64,000 nucleotides of DNA from CAZAQV01 sp964487255 (lineage in GTDB: Bacteria; Myxococcota_A; Polyangia; Polyangiales; CAZAQV01), in contig CAZAQV010000016.1 of NCBI GenBank assembly GCA_964487255.1, positions 62,001 to 126,000 of the forward strand, given 5' to 3'. Both the position numbers and the translations under genes were made by a program. The notes under the pieces were generated by a model that worked only from the letters and a program-made list of their open reading frames with translations, was not told where the DNA came from and searched no databases. Shown here in pieces: positions 8,294 to 17,453 of this stretch. Each line of letters begins with the position of its first letter. The first letter of the stretch is position 1.

Positions 8294-9580
8294 CTAAGGG
8301 TCGATGCGGAAGACCTCGGAGGTTCGTTGGTCGACGATGTAGGCTTTTCCTTCTGGACCGATGGTGATGCCCGCGAGTGACCCGGCTTGAAGGCCGGTGT
8401 CGAACTGGTTCAGCAAGTTACCTTCGAGATCGAAGGCGTAGATGAAGCTGGTGGCCTGATCGGTGACGTACATCGTATCTCCGGCGATGGCCAGACCACT
8501 CGGCAGGTCAAGCGTGCCTGGCGAAACAACTTCAGCAAGTTCAGCGCCGGTCATTGTAGCGGACACGTTTAGTTCCTCGTACTGAGGACTGATGGGACCT
8601 GATGCGGTGCCGGTCGTTGTATCGAGCCGGACGATGCGTTTATTTCCAGTGTCGGCGATGTAGAGAAACCGGCCCAAAGGTTCGAAGTCCATATGGCTCG
8701 GCACCCTCTCTTCGCGCGACAGTTCGCCTGTCACGTAGCGTGAAATTTCTCCGTCAGAGTGGTCTTCGCCGCCAGGAACGTGGGGCTCGTTGAAATTGTA
8801 ACGATCGATGGAACCAAGTTTTCCATTGAAGACCCAATATACGGCCGCCCTTTGGTGTGCGATGCCCATGCAAAACGGCGATGCGTGCAACATGTCGAGG
8901 TGCGAGCCGTTGCCACCGGGGCCGTTGTTCGGATAAACCGCGGGGTCTGTTGTCCACAGGCTTGGCCCGATGAAGTCGGGTTCGCCGTCGTCGTAGTTTC
9001 CAGTTCTCCATTCATGGCAAGTTGCAAACTCGCTTGAGCCCTGCGTTGCGTTCGGGCGGTCGTCGACTTGCCCAAACGCAATGCTGCTTGGTTGGCGCAT
9101 GAAATGCCACGCGTTAGCGTCCATTTGTCTTTTGCTGGTTGGGCTCTCGGTGTTGGCGCCCGTGATCTGCAGCGTGGAACCTTGAAGCGCATAGCAGCCG
9201 CTGGCGTTGGACGCCGTGCAGGGATCGTTGGGAGCATATTCGCGTAACACGACCCAGAGCACACCGCTTTGTGGGTCAAAATCGAGGTCGGTGGCTTCGC
9301 GCGCAGCTTCGGGCGTATAAATCGAGACGAGTTTTGCAGAGCCATTGCCCAGCGCTTCTCCGCCGGTCGCGACCTTGCTGTCCTCTTGCTGGACTGAGCT
9401 ATCGGGTTGGTTGAGCGTTGCGTCGGGAACGATGATCTCACCGTCCGGTCCGATCATGGCGTCGGGAACGGTGTAGGAGGCGTCCATATCGGTGTTTGAC
9501 GGGTTCTTTGCCCGATCGCTACCGCAAGCGATGATGGTGGGAATAATCAGGGCGGTGACAAAAGCAAAGCGTGCACGCAT
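8294..9580 (-). CDS. Lipoprotein with NHL-like beta-propeller repeats
   Basis: 428 aa. Lipobox TIIAC (Cys19) is followed by an Asp/Pro-rich linker of about 60 residues (VPDAMIGPDGEIIVPDATL). The rest looks like a six-bladed propeller: FDPQSGVLWVVLREY, DFEPLGRFLYIADTGNKRI, GLAIAGDTMYVTDQATSF and GITIGPEGKAYIVDQRTSE are NHL-type blade strands. Such surface propellers bind ligands or act as lactonase-like enzymes; neither can be chosen here. The next gene upstream on the same strand is the di-heme cytochrome gene, 61 bp away, so cotranscription is possible. It converges with the SRAP gene over 58 bp in which I see no convincing terminator. Confidence 0.82.
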   Translation of the reverse strand: MRARFAFVTALIIPTIIACGSDRAKNPSNTDMDASYTVPDAMIGPDGEIIVPDATLNQPDSSVQQEDSKVATGGEALGNGSAKLVSIYTPEAAREATDLDFDPQSGVLWVVLREYAPNDPCTASNASGCYALQGSTLQITGANTESPTSKRQMDANAWHFMRQPSSIAFGQVDDRPNATQGSSEFATCHEWRTGNYDDGEPDFIGPSLWTTDPAVYPNNGPGGNGSHLDMLHASPFCMGIAHQRAAVYWVFNGKLGSIDRYNFNEPHVPGGEDHSDGEISRYVTGELSREERVPSHMDFEPLGRFLYIADTGNKRIVRLDTTTGTASGPISPQYEELNVSATMTGAELAEVVSPGTLDLPSGLAIAGDTMYVTDQATSFIYAFDLEGNLLNQFDTGLQAGSLAGITIGPEGKAYIVDQRTSEVFRIDP

Positions 9581-9641
9581 GGCGTAGGCCTAGCCCGGAT
9601 TCCCAACTCGTGCCAAGGAACCTCGCTGCGTTGCCCGCTCC

Positions 9642-11081
9642 TTAAAGCGACTGCAAGTAGGCGATCATGGCGTTCTTTTGGGCGTCGTTCCAGTCGAGGC
9701 CAATGTCATGGCCGGTGATCGCGCCCATCCGACCGTTGGCGCCTTGGTAGTCGGAGCGTAGACGAGTTGGGTCAAACAGTGCCGGTAGGTCGGGCACGGT
9801 ACCGGTGTGAAAATAGGGCGCAGCCTCAGCCACACGAGTCAGGTTGGGTGGCCGATACTTTCCGGTGCCGCGTGCCACGCCAAAGGCCAGGGCTTGATCG
9901 GTGCCGAGCTTCGGTGCATCGACGACCGGACCGCCGCCGGCGGCGTTGCTGTGACAGCGGTCGCATTGCTCATCGAAGAGCGCCTTGCCCTTGGACGCCA
10001 ACGACGAATCCGGTGGTTGCCAGTCCGCGCTGCGCGCCGGTGGCTTGAGTGAGTACATGTACATCGCGAGGGCCCACGACAGCGTCCGGGGTGGTCGCGT
10101 GCGTTGGTGGTTGGCGTGCAGTAGCTGCGTTTCTTGTCGCAAGGCCAGGGCGACGGGGCCGATGTGGCGAATGGTTCCCGCTTGGGTCAGCGACTCGTAG
10201 TGTCTAAGGTCCCATAGGTCCGGGATGGTGACCGGGTCTTCGGCTTCGTCTTCGGTGATGTCTGCGCGTCCGGGACCCCACGTGGCCATGCGCCGGGCGA
10301 GCTCCGGGTCGACCGGTGTTTTCGTCTCTTTGTGCATGGCAAGACGGAGCGCACCGTAGTCGATGTCGCGGCGCGCAAAGCCGTCGATGGCCTGGCCATT
10401 TTGAACCGAGCTGTGGCAGAGCGCGCAGGTGATGCCCACTTTGCTCTTGCCGTCGACATCGATGAAACGCACCACGCCAATGATGCGTCTGTCCGGATCC
10501 GTTTGGAGGCCAAAGCGCTTCATTCGCTCGTCGCGTTGGATGCCGAACTCGACGAATGCATCGGCGCGAAGTGGATAACGATGAAAGATGACTTTGCCGA
10601 GCGCCCGCCACGCTTCCATGTCGGGTGGCGTGGTCCCGTCCCACACGCGGGTGGTGGGCTCAGCGGGTTCGAGCAAGCGTTCATTCGACGCGTCCCTCAC
10701 CACGCGCAACGCTTGACTGCGTGGGTTCCACTCCGGGAGCGCGTCCCAGCCTCTTGTTTCGTGCCCGTAGGCCGCGATGCGCTGCCGCGAGTAAAGGTTT
10801 TTCGGGTTTCGCAGCGACTTGAGCATCGAGTCGCGACGGTGTTTGGCGTCACTGAGGTAGCGCGCGCCGCGGGCCAAGAGCCACGCGTCCGACCAGGGCT
10901 CCGCCTCTTTCGCGGCTGGGACAAGGCCCGTCGTGCTGCCCGGCGCGCTCGGTGTCACCTTCGCTTGCTTTTCCGTCGAGTCGCTTTGCGCAGCTTCACA
11001 TGTGCATCCGAACATGCAGATCGCGAAGGCCGCAAAACATAAGGCCCACATTGCACGGGGGGGGGTGGCTTCGTGCAACAT
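9642..11081 (-). CDS. Di-heme cytochrome c (peroxidase/MauG-like) lipoprotein
   Basis: 479 aa from the ATG at 11081, which has GAGG just upstream and puts a hydrophobic signal with lipobox MFGC (Cys26) at the N-terminus; the frame is open further, but only with a TTG start and no signal. Two heme-binding CxxCH motifs are visible: CALCH at about 219-223 and CDRCH at about 373-377. The C-terminal half has the PPNLTRVAEAAPYFHTGTV motif of the bacterial cytochrome-c-peroxidase/MauG group, followed by WNDAQKNAMIAYLQSL. The protein should be periplasmic, anchored to a membrane, and pass electrons or reduce peroxide; the exact activity is not decidable. It is flanked by lipoprotein genes on the same strand. 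Confidence 0.85.
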   Translation of the reverse strand: MLHEATPPRAMWALCFAAFAICMFGCTCEAAQSDSTEKQAKVTPSAPGSTTGLVPAAKEAEPWSDAWLLARGARYLSDAKHRRDSMLKSLRNPKNLYSRQRIAAYGHETRGWDALPEWNPRSQALRVVRDASNERLLEPAEPTTRVWDGTTPPDMEAWRALGKVIFHRYPLRADAFVEFGIQRDERMKRFGLQTDPDRRIIGVVRFIDVDGKSKVGITCALCHSSVQNGQAIDGFARRDIDYGALRLAMHKETKTPVDPELARRMATWGPGRADITEDEAEDPVTIPDLWDLRHYESLTQAGTIRHIGPVALALRQETQLLHANHQRTRPPRTLSWALAMYMYSLKPPARSADWQPPDSSLASKGKALFDEQCDRCHSNAAGGGPVVDAPKLGTDQALAFGVARGTGKYRPPNLTRVAEAAPYFHTGTVPDLPALFDPTRLRSDYQGANGRMGAITGHDIGLDWNDAQKNAMIAYLQSL

Positions 11082-11144
11082 GGGCCTCGACTTTACTCCA
11101 ACTTCTCCACCTATCCCAAGGAGGCTTGGGCTAGGCAAAATCTT

Positions 11145-11849
11145 CTAGGTGACGATTTCCGGCTCACGCATGATCTCGTCGGACGTAATCGCAACCGTCT
11201 CTCCCTCCATGGTCAGCGTGACGCGGAGGTAGAACACCATGCTGTACGTTTGCCAGGCTTCACCCGAGCCGATTTGCTTCCAGTCCGGAGCCGTTAGGTT
11301 ATAGCTAACCTTCGAACCAGGGGCGGGGAGAAACTCGTCCCAAGCTGTGTATATGTCACCATTCCAGATCTTGGGTTCGTAAGCGTTCAGCTCGTCGAGC
11401 ACATTCTTTCCGGTGCTGTCGAGAAGTTCGACCTTATCGATCTGCACCTCAGCGCCCCCGTCATGTCCCTTGTAGTTGAGCGAAAGCTGCATGTTGCTCT
11501 GCTGACAGAAGCCACAGTAGCTGTTGCACTCGTCGCCCACACAGTCTTCGGGTGGCGGCGCGCAGTCGCCAATCAAACCGGGCGACTCCGCACGGCTGCC
11601 GCAGTCGTCTGCGAGTGAAGCGGCCGAGATCGAAGCCTCAATGTTTATGACGGAGGCGTCGCGGGTGACCCGACCATCCTGCTCAATGCGGGCGTCCTCC
11701 TCGACCTTCGCGTCACGGCCGACGGTGGCGTCGTCTTCGCCACCGTCGTAGCCGTGGTAGTGCACGTGGTGTTCCGTGCAGCCTGTCAATCCAACACAGC
11801 ATCCAAGCAATCCAACACACCCAATTGTCCAAGCCAACGCAATTCGCAT
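11145..11849 (-). CDS. Lipoprotein of unknown function, Asp-rich linker
   Basis: 234 aa. The signal peptide ends in the lipobox LTGC (Cys24), and a His-rich patch (EHHVHYHGY) follows immediately. Residues about 34-70 repeat an acidic pattern with the consensus x-DAx-V-x-x-D. The C-terminal part of about 130 residues contains three Cys pairs and beta strands (MQLSLNYKGHDGGAEVQIDK, YSMVFYLRVTLTMEGE), compatible with a carbohydrate- or protein-binding domain. No family is recognised. It lies 63 bp upstream of the cytochrome gene on the same strand and is divergent from the small membrane protein gene at 11958. Confidence 0.75.
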   Translation of the reverse strand: MRIALAWTIGCVGLLGCCVGLTGCTEHHVHYHGYDGGEDDATVGRDAKVEEDARIEQDGRVTRDASVINIEASISAASLADDCGSRAESPGLIGDCAPPPEDCVGDECNSYCGFCQQSNMQLSLNYKGHDGGAEVQIDKVELLDSTGKNVLDELNAYEPKIWNGDIYTAWDEFLPAPGSKVSYNLTAPDWKQIGSGEAWQTYSMVFYLRVTLTMEGETVAITSDEIMREPEIVT

Positions 11850-11957
11850 ACCCCGTTAGCTAAGCAATGGCTGTGCCACGACAAAAACCGAGTGTTTCCA
11901 GCCCAATCCCTGTGCCAGCGTGTGCCAATCGGGCAAGATTGGGCAGCCTGAGATACT

Positions 11958-12422
11958 GTGAGCGTGAACATGGCAGCGAACCTCCATGCTGCAGCGCTCG
12001 TCACGCTCGTCGTTTTTTCGCTCGCGTTCATACGCTGGAAGGGTCGACGTCCCACCAAAGCTTCGGTGACACGTGGGTGTTTGGCTGGTTTTGCGGTGGC
12101 CGCAGTCGTCCTAGGTGCTACCGCGCACCTCTGTGATGAGGGGCAGCCATGGCGCCAGGCGCTCATCGCAGCCTTTCTGACCGTGATGGGTATCTCTGTG
12201 GCGCGTTCGCGAGCGCAAGCGACGGGCTTTGGTGTCACGTTTCTTCTTGCGGGTCTTCTGCTCTCGGCCCACTTCAACCAGCTGGTTCACTCCGACGCTT
12301 TCGTTGGAACGGCTCAAACACGTGCCGGGCGAATGTCGCTTCCGCTCTGGCACACCTTGTTCACGGGTATCTACCAGGAGCAGCAGAAGGTCGAGGATAC
12401 AACCCCGAAGCCCTGGACCTAA
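11958..12422 (+). CDS. Small integral membrane protein
   Basis: 154 aa, GTG start at 11958 (an in-frame ATG at 11970 is an alternative). Hydrophobic helices are seen at about residues 9-25, 43-60, 68-82 and 91-105, giving three or four membrane spans. The C-terminal part (HFNQLVHSDAF to the end) is polar. Nothing in it points to a known family. Codon usage is GC-rich and similar to its neighbours, and no other frame explains this interval, which is why I call it. It is convergent with the C2-PDZ lipoprotein gene, 5 bp apart, and divergent from the lipoprotein gene at 11145-11849. Confidence 0.6.
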   Translation: MSVNMAANLHAAALVTLVVFSLAFIRWKGRRPTKASVTRGCLAGFAVAAVVLGATAHLCDEGQPWRQALIAAFLTVMGISVARSRAQATGFGVTFLLAGLLLSAHFNQLVHSDAFVGTAQTRAGRMSLPLWHTLFTGIYQEQQKVEDTTPKPWT

Positions 12423-12427
12423 AGCCC

Positions 12428-13195
12428 TTACTTGACGGGGTAGGTTTTTCCGTTGTCGAGTTGGAGCTCGCGACGCTCCCCCTTCTTGCTCACGACGATG
12501 AGCACGGCCTTTTCCTGGCCTGCGAGTGAAAGCGCACTCGTCGCCTGCGCGTCGGTCATTGCGTCGATAGTGCGCGCGCCGATTTGGACGATGCGGTCGC
12601 CAGCTGCGAGCCCCGCACGACCGGCCGGCGAGTTGGGCACAACCTCCAGCGTCACGATTTGATCTGGTTGAATTTCGTACGATGAAATTCCTGTGCCGCG
12701 ATAGGCTGTCGGTGCGCTCACTTCAAACGCCAGCGTTGCACCGCCTTCGAGGTCGAGGCGTGCGGTCGCGCCCGGCAGGGCCGTCGGCGGAAGCCCCGTG
12801 TCGGACCAGACGCCAGCTGGGTCTGAATCGACGTCATCGCGGTCCCACAGCTCAATGCGGATGTTTGCGTTCGACGGCAAGTAGAGGTTCTCTTGCGCGG
12901 CGTAGTTCCACTGCGGGTTGTTGCTGTTGTATGTCGTGGGGCTCTCGAAGACGAGTTCGCCGTCGCGAAAGATCTTGACGTAGGCGTCGGGTGGCCCGTC
13001 GTCGTCCCAGGGCAGGTCGCCTTTGCGTTTCGGGGGGATTTCAGCCGACAAGAGTTTGACCGTGTAGGTTTCGTTGGGTGCGTAACGGTCGGTGTCATCA
13101 ACGGGTGTCATCGGTGTCGCGCGGCGTGGATACGCGCAAGCCCCAACCACCAATAGCGTTACGACCAATGTAACAAACGTGTTTCGGCGAACCAT
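12428..13195 (-). CDS. Lipoprotein with a C2-like domain and a PDZ domain
   Basis: 255 aa. Signal peptide with lipobox VGAC (Cys20). Residues about 42-150 resemble a C2 domain: YTVKLLSAEIPP, DAYVKIFRDGE, NPQWNYAAQENLYLPSNANI and IELWDRDDVDSD, the last matching the calcium-binding DxDxxxDD loop of C2 folds. Residues about 160-250 form a PDZ domain with EIQPDQIVTLEVVPNSPAGR, AGLAAGDRIVQIG and a basic C-terminus. The arrangement suggests a calcium-responsive outer-membrane-associated adaptor that binds protein C-termini; this is inference from domains. The start at 13195 is ATG. It is divergent from pyk. Confidence 0.85.
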   Translation of the reverse strand: MVRRNTFVTLVVTLLVVGACAYPRRATPMTPVDDTDRYAPNETYTVKLLSAEIPPKRKGDLPWDDDGPPDAYVKIFRDGELVFESPTTYNSNNPQWNYAAQENLYLPSNANIRIELWDRDDVDSDPAGVWSDTGLPPTALPGATARLDLEGGATLAFEVSAPTAYRGTGISSYEIQPDQIVTLEVVPNSPAGRAGLAAGDRIVQIGARTIDAMTDAQATSALSLAGQEKAVLIVVSKKGERRELQLDNGKTYPVK

Positions 13196-13264
13196 GGGAC
13201 GAAGGATGCCAAGACATGAGGGCGAAGGCTAGCAAAGAAGCTGAAACTTGGTAGGTTGGCCCAG

Positions 13265-14713
13265 ATGAGTGACTCCGTTCCGCAGCGCCAACCCCCGAAC
13301 GCGAGACGCACGAAGATTGTGTGCACCTTGGGTCCCGCGACCGACTCACTCGACGCTATCGAGGCATTGATTCGGGCTGGCATGGACTGCGCCCGCCTTA
13401 ACTTTTCCCATGGTGACCACGAGAGTCATGCGCAGCTTGCGGAGTACGTGCGCCAGGCGGCAGCGCGTTGCAAAAAGCCGGTCGCCATCTTGGCCGACCT
13501 GTGTGGCCCCAAAATCCGTACCGGCCGTTTCAAGGGTGGCGAGGTCAACCTTGAGCCGGGAGCACGCTTCGACTTGGTCACACGTGAAGTGGAGGGTGAC
13601 TCGTCACAAGTCAGCGTCAGCTACGAGCAGCTGCCAGAAGACGCCAAGGAGGGCGATCGCATTTTGCTCGACGACGGCCTGCTTCGGCTCCGAGTTACGC
13701 GTTGCGAGCCGGGCCGCGTCGTGTGCGAGGTGGAAATCGGGGGTGTCCTCTCCGATCGTAAGGGTGTCAATCTGCCGGGGGTTCAGCTGAGCGTCCCTGC
13801 ACTCACGGAAAAGGACCGCAAAGACCTCGCGTTCGCGCGCGAGCGGCTCGGGGTCGACTACGTTGCGCTGTCGTTTGTGCGCTCTCCAGAAGACGTCAAC
13901 GAGGCCAAAGCGTTGGCGGGCGATATCCCGGTGATCGCAAAGCTCGAAAAGCCCGAAGCCATCGAGTGCCTAGAGGCCATCCTTGAGGTTGCCGACGGCG
14001 CGATGGTGGCCCGCGGCGACTTGGGTGTCGAACTGGGTTCCGAGAAAGTACCGCTCGTACAAAAGCGCATCATCCGTGAGGTCAATGCGCGCGGTAAGTT
14101 GGTCATCACGGCCACGCAGATGCTCGACTCCATGATGCGCAACCCGCGGCCCACTCGTGCCGAAGCCGCGGACGTGGCGAACGCCATTCTCGATGGCACG
14201 GACGCCATCATGCTTAGTGGCGAAACCGCCAGCGGAAAGTACCCCGTCAAGGCCGTCGAAATGATGAACGCCATCGCGCTCGAGGTGGAGCCCGAATGGA
14301 TGGCGGAGCAACAAGAACGACCCGTTGCACTCGACACCGTCGTGTGGGGCGAGTGGGAGTTTGCCAACACCGCCGCTCGCGCCGCAGCTTTGATGAGCCG
14401 TGTGCTCGACCTCAAGGCGGTCGTTTGTTTTACCGAAGAGGGTAGGACCGCACGACTTTTGTCCGAGTATCGGCCGCGGGCTCCCATCGTCGCGATCACG
14501 GCCGATTCGAACGCAGCACGTCGGCTGGCGGTGCATTGGGGCGTGTCCCCACGGGTCGAGGTTCCTCCCGAAGACATGGAAGAAACGCTAAGAATCGCGA
14601 CATCTGTGCTTGCACGTGAAGGTTGGTGCCAGCAGGGGCATGCGTTTGCGTTGGTCAGCGGCTGGCCACCCTCGGAACATCCCAATACGGTCAAGCTCCA
14701 CCGTATGGGGTAG
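13265..14713 (+). CDS. pyk: Pyruvate kinase
   Basis: 482 aa from the ATG at 13265 (a TTG nine bases upstream is in frame but unneeded). It converts phosphoenolpyruvate and ADP to pyruvate and ATP in the last step of glycolysis. The N-terminal barrel begins [37 protein letters not shown], the active-site [10 protein letters not shown] with the catalytic Lys and [12 protein letters not shown] are all intact, as is TATQMLDSM with [18 protein letters not shown]. The B domain lies at about 75-165 and a C-terminal allosteric domain follows from about 350. Length fits bacterial type. A Ser/Thr kinase gene follows 18 bp downstream on the same strand, so the two are probably cotranscribed. Confidence 0.97.
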   Translation: MSDSVPQRQPPNARRTKIVCTLGPATDSLDAIEALIRAGMDCARLNFSHGDHESHAQLAEYVRQAAARCKKPVAILADLCGPKIRTGRFKGGEVNLEPGARFDLVTREVEGDSSQVSVSYEQLPEDAKEGDRILLDDGLLRLRVTRCEPGRVVCEVEIGGVLSDRKGVNLPGVQLSVPALTEKDRKDLAFARERLGVDYVALSFVRSPEDVNEAKALAGDIPVIAKLEKPEAIECLEAILEVADGAMVARGDLGVELGSEKVPLVQKRIIREVNARGKLVITATQMLDSMMRNPRPTRAEAADVANAILDGTDAIMLSGETASGKYPVKAVEMMNAIALEVEPEWMAEQQERPVALDTVVWGEWEFANTAARAAALMSRVLDLKAVVCFTEEGRTARLLSEYRPRAPIVAITADSNAARRLAVHWGVSPRVEVPPEDMEETLRIATSVLAREGWCQQGHAFALVSGWPPSEHPNTVKLHRMG

Positions 14714-14731
14714 GCTCTGTCGGTAGGACGG

Positions 14732-16045
14732 ATGACTGATCAAGAGCACAATTGTACGGCCGATGAAGGCACGGTCGGAGGGTCGCCGCCCGTACCCAAG
14801 AAACTCGGGCGCTACACCATCGATCGGCTGATCGGCTCGGGTGCGATGGGGCACGTCTATTTAGCGCGCGACGCGGAGCTCGACCGTCCGGTCGCCATCA
14901 AGACGGTGCGTGAGATCCAATACGCGGATCGGTCCTTCGTCGAAAGGTTCAAGAACGAAGCCAAGGCAGCCGCTCGCCTGCGACATCCATCGATCGTGCC
15001 TGTCTATGACGTCGGCGAAGACCCCGCGGTCGGACCCTTCTTGGTTTTTGAGTATGTCAAAGGGACGACACTGCGCGAGCGCATTCGTTCCGGAGGGCCA
15101 CTCGATAACGAGGGTGTGCGTCGTCTTGCACACGACCTCGGCGGTGCACTCGATGCCGCACACGCGGCCGGCATCATTCACCGCGACATCAAGCCCGACA
15201 ACATCTTGCTCGACTCGGATGGTGGTGCGCGACTGACCGACTTCGGTGTCGCGCGTATTCCAAACGCAGGTCTTACGCGCGAAGGGCAGTTTCTTGGTAC
15301 GCCTTGCTACGCCGCGCCTGAGACGTTGCGCGAGGCGAGTTACAGCCCGCGCTCAGACGTCTTCTCCTTTGCCACGGTGCTCTACGAGGTCTTGGTGGGG
15401 GCTCGAGCATTTCCCGGCTCCGATGCGGTCGCGGTGGCTCAACGGGTTGTGCACGACCATCCCAGGGCGCCGAGTAAATGCAATCCATTTCTCTCGCGCG
15501 CGGTCGATGCAGTCATCGCCAGGGGGCTCGCCAAAGCGCCGACCGATCGTTACGGGTCAGCGCTGGAGTTGGTCGACGCCCTCGATGTAGCGCTCGATAA
15601 GAAGCGCTCACCCATCCGGGCCTTCGCGCTGGTGGGGGGGCTCGCTGCCGTTGCGCTCGGAGGTTGGCTTCTGGTATCGGGCGGCGTGGCCTCATGGGGC
15701 GCGGGCGAAGACGGCGCGGATGCGGGTGTTGACGACGGCGCCGCGATCGATGAGTCGGTAGTGTTGCCTGTCGTTGGTGGCGACGCAGGTCTCGACGCGG
15801 CCGCTGACGCGGGGGATGCCGCGCTCGATGCGGCCGATCCGTTCGCCGATATGTCGTCATTTGAACGTGAAGAGGCCGCCAAGGATGCACTGTTCCGTGC
15901 GCGCAAACTCGTGCGCGACGGCAAGCCCGACAAGGCGCGTCCATTGCTCGAAAAAGCTGCGCAGCTGGACCCCGGCAATACCGAGGTCCGCGGTTTGCTT
16001 GAGCAAGTTGGACCCACGCTTGCCCCTGCGCCCGCCTCGCCCTAG
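14732..16045 (+). CDS. Hanks-type Ser/Thr protein kinase with membrane span and C-terminal TPR
   Basis: 437 aa. Kinase domain at about 26-290: glycine loop LIGSGAMGHVYLA, Lys57, HRDIKPDN with Asp152, DFG at 170-172, and GTPCYAAPE. All catalytic residues are kept. A TM helix lies at about 298-317. The outer part has an Asp/Ala-rich linker (DAGLDAAADAGDAALDAAD) and a final single TPR-like hairpin (AKDALFRARKLVRDGKPDKA, LLEKAAQLDPGN). It starts 18 bp after pyk, an arrangement that could link kinase signalling to glycolysis, though this is only context. The gene ends 25 bp before the tandem repeat region with an assembly gap. Confidence 0.93.
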   Translation: MTDQEHNCTADEGTVGGSPPVPKKLGRYTIDRLIGSGAMGHVYLARDAELDRPVAIKTVREIQYADRSFVERFKNEAKAAARLRHPSIVPVYDVGEDPAVGPFLVFEYVKGTTLRERIRSGGPLDNEGVRRLAHDLGGALDAAHAAGIIHRDIKPDNILLDSDGGARLTDFGVARIPNAGLTREGQFLGTPCYAAPETLREASYSPRSDVFSFATVLYEVLVGARAFPGSDAVAVAQRVVHDHPRAPSKCNPFLSRAVDAVIARGLAKAPTDRYGSALELVDALDVALDKKRSPIRAFALVGGLAAVALGGWLLVSGGVASWGAGEDGADAGVDDGAAIDESVVLPVVGGDAGLDAAADAGDAALDAADPFADMSSFEREEAAKDALFRARKLVRDGKPDKARPLLEKAAQLDPGNTEVRGLLEQVGPTLAPAPASP

Positions 16046-16203
16046 CGCAGCGACAATGTGCGCGCTCGTGCTTCGCCATCGTGCTGCGTTCGATTTACCA
16101 GCGGGCGAGTGGGGCCCGACCGTGCTCCTTTTCCAGGGGTTGGCACCCAACCCCTCTCTCGCTCTGCTCGATTCACCCCAGCTCCCCCGACCAGCTACGC
16201 GTC

Positions 16204-16238
16204 GCAACGATCGATGCGCTGCTAGCACATCGCGTTGC
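16204..16238 (+). repeat. Hairpin element of the TGCT-NNT-AGCA family
   Basis: Arms GCAACG at 16204-16209 and CGTTGC at 16233-16238 enclose an inner stem GATGCGCT / AGCACATC around a GCT loop; the inner stem carries one C-A mismatch compared with the copy at 23671. The flanks (CTACGCGTC before, TTTGGCT after) are shared with the copies at 23671 and 32145. Confidence 0.85.
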
Positions 16239-16322
16239 TTTGGCTTCGCCATCGTGCTGCGTTCGAGTTACCAGCGGGCGAGTGGGGCCCGACCGTGCTC
16301 CTTTTCCAGGGGTTGGCACCCA

Positions 16323-16422
16323 NNNNNNNNNNNNNNNNNNNNNNNNNNNNNNNNNNNNNNNNNNNNNNNNNNNNNNNNNNNNNNNNNNNNNNNNNNNNNN
16401 NNNNNNNNNNNNNNNNNNNNNN
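16323..16422. other. Assembly gap (100 N)
   Basis: Exactly 100 Ns between two copies of the same repeat. The round number and position mark a scaffold placeholder over an unresolved tandem repeat. If the 173-bp period continued once across it, only about 62 bp would be missing; more units may have collapsed. Confidence 0.95.
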
Positions 16423-16449
16423 CGATGCGCTGCTAGCACATCGCGTTGC
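16423..16449 (+). repeat. Hairpin element of the TGCT-NNT-AGCA family, left end lost in the gap
   Basis: CGATGCGCTGCTAGCACATCG and the closing CGTTGC are visible; the left outer arm GCAACG would lie in the N run. Identical to 16211-16238 in the visible part. Confidence 0.8.
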
Positions 16450-16478
16450 TTTGGCTTCGCCATCGTGCTGCGTTCGAT

Positions 16479-17351
16479 TTACCAGCGGGCGAGTGGGGCC
16501 CGACCGTGCAGATCGGCCGACCAGGGCCAGTATGGGCCCTTGTCTTTGCAGCGTGGGCGGTCGGAACGTGGGCAGTAAATGCGAACATGAAAATGGTCGG
16601 TGTGCGGTCGCCCGCTTCCGGCGGGCATCATCATGCGTGACACGCGGTCTTGTATCTCCTCCGGTACGCCCTTCTTGCGTGCGTATCGAAACAAAATGCG
16701 TTTCATCGAGTTGGCCACGAAGATGTGCTGGACGGCGACCTGCGGGTCAAGCGCAAGCGACTCGACGAGCGTCCAGTTGCGGGCGACATCCATGTACACC
16801 ATCTTGCGATCGTCTTCGCCACCGACGCGCGCCTTACCGCTGCGCCACAAGTATACAAAACTTGGCCAGGCCACAGTGTGGTTGCGCTCGTCGACCATGT
16901 AAAAACCGATGTCAACATCACGACCGTTCTGGTGCGAGCGGTGACCAAGAATGCGGCCGCCGCGATTGTTCGAGAGCTCGCCCACGGCCATGCGTCCAGG
17001 CCCGTGTTGTTCTGTGACCCGACGCGATACGCGCTGCAACAGCCCAACCATAGCGTGCGAACCCCAGAAGTTGTCGTGCGCGCGGTATGCATCCACGTGA
17101 CGAATCGTGTCCGACTCAGGTAGGTACACGGCATCCCGGAGTCGACCGCGCCATGGCCAGCCGTATGAGCGCGCAGGCTTGAATACGCTTTCGATCATTA
17201 CAGGTTCGGGCGCGATCTCTTTGTTGATCATCGGTTGCATTGCAACACTCGATGTCATCTGCACCGCGGTCAGGTCTGCAAAAGTTTGTGTTGCACTCAG
17301 GTCAGCGAATAGCGAACCCCATAGTAAAGAGAGTGGCAACAAACCTTGCAT
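16479..17351 (-). CDS. mepA: Penicillin-insensitive murein endopeptidase (MepA-like, M74)
   Basis: 290 aa from the ATG at 17351, which starts a hydrophobic signal (MQGLLPLSLLWGSLF); the frame is open to a TTG at 17447 but that adds no signal-like sequence. The zinc site of the family is clear: GHRSHQNGRDVDIGF (H140, D147) and PHTDHFHVRIYCP near 265, together with VGELSNNRGGRILG. The enzyme cuts D-Ala-meso-DAP crosslinks in peptidoglycan in the periplasm. The last nine residues and the stop codon lie inside the repeat copy at 16455-16509, so the natural 3' end was probably replaced. It is followed upstream by rlmKL in the same direction, the two separated by about 100 bp. Confidence 0.9.
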   Translation of the reverse strand: MQGLLPLSLLWGSLFADLSATQTFADLTAVQMTSSVAMQPMINKEIAPEPVMIESVFKPARSYGWPWRGRLRDAVYLPESDTIRHVDAYRAHDNFWGSHAMVGLLQRVSRRVTEQHGPGRMAVGELSNNRGGRILGHRSHQNGRDVDIGFYMVDERNHTVAWPSFVYLWRSGKARVGGEDDRKMVYMDVARNWTLVESLALDPQVAVQHIFVANSMKRILFRYARKKGVPEEIQDRVSRMMMPAGSGRPHTDHFHVRIYCPRSDRPRCKDKGPYWPWSADLHGRAPLARW

Positions 17352-17453
17352 CAAGAGTCCATTTTGCCGTGCAGGCAAACTGATCGCAATTTTATGTGAC
17401 GAGAATTCTCCGCACACGTTCACCGCGCAACACCGACAGGTGTGCAAATGTCG

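Larger units (their letters stand above)
16071..16509. repeat. Direct repeats (about 173-bp period) spanning an assembly gap
   Basis: A segment beginning CTTCGCCATCGTGCTGCG and ending GGGGTTGGCACCCA occurs at 16071-16149, almost identically at 16244-16322, and in part (55 nt) at 16455-16509. The spacing of the first two copies is 173 bp. A hairpin of the dispersed family lies between copies (16204-16238 and, cut by the gap, 16423-16449). The third copy stops abruptly at 16509 inside the 3' end of mepA. The interval 16046-16478 contains no gene; it is made of these repeats plus the gap. Confidence 0.9.

Noticed and set aside
16046..16478. Long + strand frames across the repeats and Ns
   Set aside because: They are open only because Ns and repeats contain no stops; no start, signal or family is seen.
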